Shown one piece after another: positions 59,259-64,000 of a stretch of DNA of 64,000 nt. Location: positions 186,001 to 250,000 of the forward strand of contig JAVEVE010000003.1 in the NCBI GenBank assembly GCA_034005165.1, read 5' to 3'. The notes under the pieces were generated by a model. The model did not search any database. It was not told where the DNA came from and saw only the letters and a list, made by a program, of their open reading frames with translations. The translations under genes and the position numbers were made by a program. Positions within the stretch are counted from its first letter, which is position 1, and the number at the start of each line of letters is the position of its first letter. The DNA is from UBA1573 sp034005165 (GTDB taxonomy: Bacteria > Pseudomonadota > Alphaproteobacteria > Micavibrionales > Micavibrionaceae).

Positions 59259-62200
59259 AGTCGCATTCTCAACACATGGCTGATGATCAATGTCTTCTAC
59301 AGTAAAGGAAACAGTTGCAGAAGATGGGTCTCCATCTTGGTCAAGAATTGTATAGGTAAAGCGATCTGTTCCGATAGTAGTATTGTATGACGTATATTTG
59401 TATGCACCATCAGAACCAATCACTAGAACACCGTAGGTCCCGTTGATTGTAACAGTACCCGTTTGTGGGATTACATGTACAGTGCCATTAAAGTCAACTT
59501 CAGACACAATATATCCTGGGGCATCCTCACCAATATAATCATTCGTCGTGACATTTCCTATTACCGAGACATTCGGGTCAACAACAGTTACAACATCATT
59601 CACTGCTATAGGCGCATCATCATGGACATTGATCTGAATAGTTCCTGTTGCCGTATCTCCATCAGAATCAGTTGCAATCACTCCAAAATTCAAAGTAATC
59701 ACATCGTCGGGATCGGTGGCATCAGCATGATCAAGTTGACCATATAGCTGAAATTCATAGGTATTGTCAGGATTAAGGGTAAGCTCGAAGATCATCTCAC
59801 CACCCGCAGTCCCTACATATTGATTGCCAACTTGTGTAACTACAACAGGCACACCGTTAGAGGTCAAAGATCCACCCATAACAGAACCGGAAGCAGAGAA
59901 GCCTGGGGCTCCAGCCAGAGCAACTGTCCCGGGGCCATCAGCACCGAAATCGACAACAATGGTTCCGTTAACAGTTTGAATACCTGACTCGTCAACCAGA
60001 GTCTCATCAACAACTTCAGGAACGATGTCAAGAGTTGGCTTGGTATCCAGGTCCCCAACCGTCAGGGTCAATTTTGCGGAAGCTGTATCTCCATCTTGAT
60101 CCTGAATCGTATATACGAACGCATCGCTTCCAAGAGCTGCATTGAAGGAGGTGTAGCTATAAGAACCATCAGCACCAATCACCAAGACACCATAAGTTCC
60201 GTTTATAGAAACAGTGCCGATTTGAGGCACATTATAGCTTGTTCCATTGAATTCGACTTCACGAACAACATATCCCGGAGCATCTTGGCCGACAGAGTCA
60301 TTCAATGTTACGTCACCCGTAATCGTCAAAGTATTATCAGGAACTGTTTGGGAATCATCAGCCGCAACAGGAGCATCATCCAAAACATTAATGGTAATTG
60401 TTGTATCAGCAAAATCTCCATCGGAGTCCGTAGCCGTCACACCGAAGGTCAAAGAGATCGAGTCGTTCGGATTTGTTCCGTCTGCATGATCCAAAGGTTT
60501 GAACTGGGTAAAGACATATCCGCCTGTTGCAGAATCCATTGTCAAGGTGAAGACAACTTCCCCACCGGCAGTTCCAACATACTGACCGCCTATAAGAGCA
60601 ACAGAAACAGTAACACCGTTAGAGGTCAACGTTCCACCAGCTAATGAACCACCGGAGGAATGTGTTGTATTAAATCCGTAAGTACCAGGGCCATCCACAC
60701 CAAAATCAGCAACCACAGTTCCTGACACACTATTGGATGTGGAAATATTACTTTCATCCAAAATAGATGTAGAAGACTGGATTGTAGGAGCAACATCCAA
60801 ATCCGTAACTTCAATAGATAAGGTCGCTGTATCGGTATCCCCATCACAATCAGCCATAGCGTATGTGAAACGGTCTGTTCCCAGAGACGTATTAGCGGAA
60901 GTATAAGTGTATGTCCCGTTTGAATTGATAACAAGCGTACCATATGTACCAACTACAGAGGTCGATCCACCTGCCGGAACAGCATAGCTGGTGCCATTGA
61001 ATTCAACCGCAGTGACATGCCCGTTCCCATCTGTGCCGGCGTCATCATTCGCCAATACATCGCCGGTAACAACCAGCGGATCAGATCCAACGCTTGCGGT
61101 ATCATTTGCAGCAACCGGACCATCATCATGAACATCAATCGTAATGGTTGAGGTGACAGCATCACCATCAGAATCCGTAGCCGTCACACCGAAAGTCAGC
61201 GTCAAAACATCATCCGGATTTGTACTATCCGCATGGGTCAACGGACCATATTGGGTAAATGTGTATTCGCCTGTTGCCGAATCAATCACCAATGTGAAAA
61301 CAACAGTTCCATTTGCAGTACCCGTATAGGTATCCCCTGTATGAGTAACCACAACCGGAATCTGACAGGATAAAAGATCAGGACCGACAGATCCGCTATA
61401 TGCAAAACTGTCATTGAATGTCAAGACACCCGGACCATCACGACCATAATCAACAACGACAGTACCGGTCGCAGAGCCAAGATTGGTTTCATCAACAACA
61501 GCAGAAGATGCCAGAACATCGGGCTTGTCATCAATCGGTGTTGGTGGCACACTTGGGCCAACTTGACCAGAAACATAAGGGATGGTGGGAATAGTAGGAG
61601 AATTGTAGTTAAGTGCCGTCGGAGCAATCGGACCGATCGGATCTTCACCGCCGAATGAAGCTCCATCAATAGAGCTGTTAAAGCCATAACCGCGACTAGA
61701 GGATGTAGGAGTCCCACCGGCATCACCGGCAGCTGGCTCGATATTTGCAAAATCATTTCCTGCGGCAGGCTCAACTTGTGCAATTTTTTCTGCAGATGGG
61801 GCTGGCTCACCGGCAGCTGGCTCAATATCAGGTGCAGCTTCACGCAATTGGGTAACCGGAGGAGCCTCCGCAACCACAGTTTCAGCAACAGTCGGAATTT
61901 CAACCAACTTACAGGATGCCAACAAAGCAGATCCATCAACGACAGCGCCGTCCGCCAAAGTCATCACCGGAGGCAGCTCTGTATTTGCTGCAGCAAAATA
62001 ATTGTTAAGAATAAGAACCCCGCCATTCGGGAAAGACAAAATCAAATTCTGTCCCGCCTGTACAGCACTCACATTGCTAAGATCAAAGCCCATCTGGTAC
62101 TCATGACCCGGCTCAATATTGGCTTCAATGACCTGCCCCGCATGAGGCTCGGACAAAGCGATAATTCCGCTCTCTGTGCTTCCGAACTGGACAGGGCCGT

Positions 62201-62495
62201 GCTCTAATTGCCCTTGCAGCTCATCAGGGTAAATAATGGTATTATCGGACAATTGGATAAGGGTATCACGTCCGCAAGACTGGGAAGAATTAGCAAGCTC
62301 CTCGAAATTCTCGATCACAAGACGTGATCCATCGCGGAAGGAAATTTCCAGCTCGCCCTTCGTAGTCAATTGCATTGTAGAAATGCTATCTTGGGAGAAA
62401 GACAAAGTATTAACCTGACCGGGTTGCAAAGTTACTGGCAGATCAAAAACTTTTTGTGCGGTTGTTATTCCGACTTCATTGACATCTTTGGGCAT
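59132..62495 (-). CDS. Giant VCBS-repeat adhesin, N-terminal part with retention-type module and PAAG sites
   Basis: About 1,121 residues before the gap, from ATG 62495 with a strong GGGGGAG site. Residues about 38-95 and 140-195 are two related domains (L-x-ISF-x-DG-x-x-LVIENF, then LILSFPNGGVLILNNYF), like the prefix domains of Bap-type adhesins. A Pro/Ala-rich linker holds PAAG at 226-229, 243-246 and 254-257. Three VCBS-like repeats follow (from about 335, 580 and 830), each with DGPG and TDSDGD motifs. No Sec signal peptide, as expected for type I secretion. Merged with the part beyond the gap, the protein would be about 1,980 residues or longer. Confidence 0.9.
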
Positions 62496-62806
62496 ATGAA
62501 TGCTCCCCCTATTAATTTATTAAACAAGTACGTCGCTCGAACATATAGTAAGCATGTTTATACACAACTCAAGCTAATACATGTGTTGAAAGTCCAAGAG
62601 AAGTATCATATTTTTAACCCCCACGTCAATAAATTATGAAAAAAACTTATACCTCTTTTGCTTTTACTAAAACTTATAGGAAAATTCCAAATATTCCCCT
62701 AATAAATAAATATTAGATCAAACTAATGTAAAAAGAAGGACGCGCCGCACAATATATTTAGGCCAACATATTGTTTTTTATATATAAATTGACTTTAAAA
62801 TAAGAT
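62496..62806. other. Divergent upstream region of the adhesin gene
   Basis: About 310 bases, strongly AT-rich. Several -35/-10-like words for the minus strand are seen (for example TTGAGT and TATATG about 19 bases apart) but none is clearly best. No open frame or RNA gene noted. The length suggests regulatory binding sites for the adhesin operon. Confidence 0.4.
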
Positions 62807-62835
62807 TTGCCATTCCAACAGCCCTGTCTTATAAT
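62807..62835 (+). promoter_or_regulatory. Promoter of the response-regulator gene
   Basis: TTGCCA (62807-62812), exactly 17 bases, TATAAT (62830-62835). It predicts transcription from about 62842, giving a leader of about 105 bases. Confidence 0.7.
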
Positions 62836-62845
62836 ACGCCCAAGG

Positions 62846-62925
62846 CCCCGGTACGATCCTTGTGCCACCCGGACAAACCGCGTGGTAGGAGGGTGAAGTA
62901 CCGGGGTCATTCCTTAGTAATGACC
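62846..62925 (+). promoter_or_regulatory. Structured 5' leader of the response-regulator mRNA
   Basis: CCCCGGTAC (62846-62854) pairs perfectly with GTACCGGGG (62898-62906). Inside, TCCT/AGGA, GCCAC/GTGGT and CGG/CCG continue the stem to an ACAAA loop at 62873-62877. A second hairpin, GGTCATT/AATGACC (62905-62911 and 62919-62925), shares two bases with the first stem. No T-run follows, so it is not a terminator. No known riboswitch core was recognised. ATG 62948 has no ribosome site; the bases just before it are CACCTCCC. Confidence 0.55.
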
Positions 62926-62947
62926 TAATAAACCCGAATCACCTCCC

Positions 62948-63478
62948 ATGACACTCAGACTGGAAAAAGTTAGCATCCTTGTTGTAGAGGATATAGCCCC
63001 GATGAGAAATCTGATCATCGGTGTTCTTGAAGCCCTTGGTATCGGAAAGATCCACAGTGCCGAACATGGGGGAAGTGGCTTTGCTCTGTTCAAGCAGCTC
63101 AACCCTGATATCATCATCACAGATTGGGAGATGGAGCCGGTCAGCGGTTTCGAGATGATTCACAAAATCAGAAATGACCCGACTTCCCCGAACAAAACCG
63201 TCCCCATCATACTGATTACAGGCTACAGCGCAAAAAATAGGGTTATTCAGGCACGGGATATTGGGGTAACAGAGTTTCTGACAAAACCTTTTACTGGTCA
63301 AGACCTCGCCAAAAGGATCGCCCATATAATCAATCGTCCGAGAGACTTCATCGAAACAAATAATTTTTTTGGACCTGATCGCAGACGGCGAAAAATTGAT
63401 GACTATGAAGGTCCCAAACGGCGCCAAAGAGACGATGGTAGCGGAAAAAAAGATGCATGGGACATCAATATTGAATAA
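62948..63478 (+). CDS. CheY-like response regulator with basic C-terminal tail
   Basis: 176 residues. A receiver domain covers 8-128: acidic pair VVEDIAPMR, phospho-acceptor Asp59 in IIITDWEM, and LITGYSAKN and the Lys in FLTKPFTG. The last 45 residues are charged with FFGPDRRRRKIDDYEGPKRR, an end found in single-domain regulators of related alphaproteobacteria. No output DNA-binding domain. It may act on motility or another signalling partner. The partner kinase is not in the window. The 70-base gap to the next gene suggests co-transcription. Confidence 0.9.
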   Translation: MTLRLEKVSILVVEDIAPMRNLIIGVLEALGIGKIHSAEHGGSGFALFKQLNPDIIITDWEMEPVSGFEMIHKIRNDPTSPNKTVPIILITGYSAKNRVIQARDIGVTEFLTKPFTGQDLAKRIAHIINRPRDFIETNNFFGPDRRRRKIDDYEGPKRRQRDDGSGKKDAWDINIE

Positions 63479-63547
63479 ATTTTTACCCTTCTATGTTCAA
63501 ATATAATCAGTCACAGACAAACATAGCTATTATATTCAAGAGACAAA

Positions 63548-64000
63548 ATGAGCAAATCTGAGTCAAAAGTGCGAGTTTACAAAGCCTCGAAATCTTTGCA
63601 GATAAAAGCAGGCGTAGGGGATTTCACGCCGGATAGATTGATTAAGGCCGATCGTGTTATCGAAGAGAATAACGTGGATTTCAGCGAAATTGCGGACCTG
63701 TTTCTTTTAACGCTACTTGAAGGAATTAAAAAGGCCAAAGCCGGGGCAGGCACACCTGATGACCTGATTGCAGGCCTCGTGCGCCCGGTTATGTCTTTGA
63801 AAGCTCACGGCAAGATGTTTAAATTCGATCTAGTGTCTTCGCTAGCTGATATTGTTCTGGGCTTTCTGGAACACATCAAAGAATTGGATGCGGACGTTAT
63901 CGATATTGTCGAAGCGCACCACAAAACGCTTAGCCTCATCATTAAAAAAGGCATTCGCGGAGATGGGGGAGGAAGCGGTCCGCTTCTGAAAGCCGAATTG
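63548..64000 (+). CDS. Hypothetical protein, cut off by the window end
   Basis: 151 codons from ATG 63548, open to the last base. It begins MSKSESKVRVYKASKSLQIK and has helical, charged sequence (IEENNVDFSEIADLFLLTLL, IKKAKAGAGTPDDLIAGLVR, HIKELDADVIDIVEAHHKTL). No domain recognised. Spacing and strand suggest it is in the same operon as the response regulator and may be its partner, but that is inference. Confidence 0.75.
   Translation, partial: MSKSESKVRVYKASKSLQIKAGVGDFTPDRLIKADRVIEENNVDFSEIADLFLLTLLEGIKKAKAGAGTPDDLIAGLVRPVMSLKAHGKMFKFDLVSSLADIVLGFLEHIKELDADVIDIVEAHHKTLSLIIKKGIRGDGGGSGPLLKAEL

Noticed and set aside
61421..61939. Leucine-rich 172-residue ORF in the adhesin region
   Set aside because: Another frame of the adhesin gene; no ribosome site and skewed composition.
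62846..62925. Known riboswitch (for example cyclic-di-GMP, SAM, TPP, cobalamin) in the response-regulator leader
   Set aside because: None of the core words of these classes could be found by eye; kept only as an unclassified structured leader.

Overview
The window looks like a piece of an alphaproteobacterial chromosome, most likely from a metagenome or short-read assembly. Alphaproteobacterial signs are an ATP12-type F1 assembly chaperone, a cytochrome c oxidase assembly cluster (ctaB, a coxF-like micro-protein, ctaG, ctaE, a DUF983 gene, surf1), the SRP RNA - dnaX - ybaB arrangement, and an S24-type XRE regulator. Composition is moderate, with no obvious plasmid or integrated phage. A 10-N gap at 59122-59131 is flanked by an exact 127-bp duplication, which is an assembly signature. 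The lineage below class level is not certain; several large orphan proteins suggest a poorly sampled clade.

Layout. 1-2027: two overlapping leftward genes of unknown function, a divergent S24 repressor-like regulator and a membrane protein. 2097-8938: a Do-like periplasmic protease, then a tightly overlapped run rarA - NUDIX - P-loop kinase - crcB - rluC-like - AsmA-like - ATP12. 8979-15279: rimO (leftward), then a rightward cluster of five GNAT acetyltransferases and one MFS exporter behind a structured leader. 15240-19663: xthA, ybaB, dnaX, 4.5S SRP RNA and a metallophosphoesterase, all leftward. 19726-25482: an orphan small protein, tRNA-Thr(CGT), an S66 peptidase, tag, a peroxiredoxin, a GIY-YIG protein, murU, tsaE and a ferredoxin-NADP reductase. 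25464-29810: the oxidase assembly operon. 29913-36170: an orphan, ilvA, two orphans, fabD, a transglutaminase-like cysteine protease and fabG. 36246-43147: an RhlE-like helicase, a 688-residue orphan, a repeat-bearing secreted protein, an L,D-transpeptidase-like protein and a lipoprotein. 43197-48148: aroA, an inverted D-Ala-D-Ala carboxypeptidase-like gene, cmk and rpsA. 48285-62495: a leftward surface-adhesin operon (giant VCBS-repeat adhesin, TolC, ABC exporter, HlyD adaptor, Ppx/GppA phosphatase, acidic orphan). 62948-64000: a CheY-like regulator behind a structured 5' leader and the start of another gene.

How the genes fit together. The most coherent system is the type I secreted adhesin. 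The N-terminus carries two related small domains followed by three copies of a PAAG motif, the kind of di-alanine site cut by LapG-type proteases. A protein of that protease superfamily (Cys-His-Asp visible) is encoded about 26 kb away between fabD and fabG, although it has no visible signal peptide. Whether the two work together is a hypothesis. The second candidate system is the five-acetyltransferase plus exporter cluster, with two perfect hairpins ahead of it, one of which hides the ribosome binding site.

Several genes (rimO, tsaE, the 42614 lipoprotein, aroA, probably dnaX) have a sigma70-like promoter whose -10 box ends 6-7 bases before the ATG and lack a Shine-Dalgarno, so they look leaderless. 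I used this to choose their starts. Nothing here was searched against a database; names rest on motifs recalled from the families.
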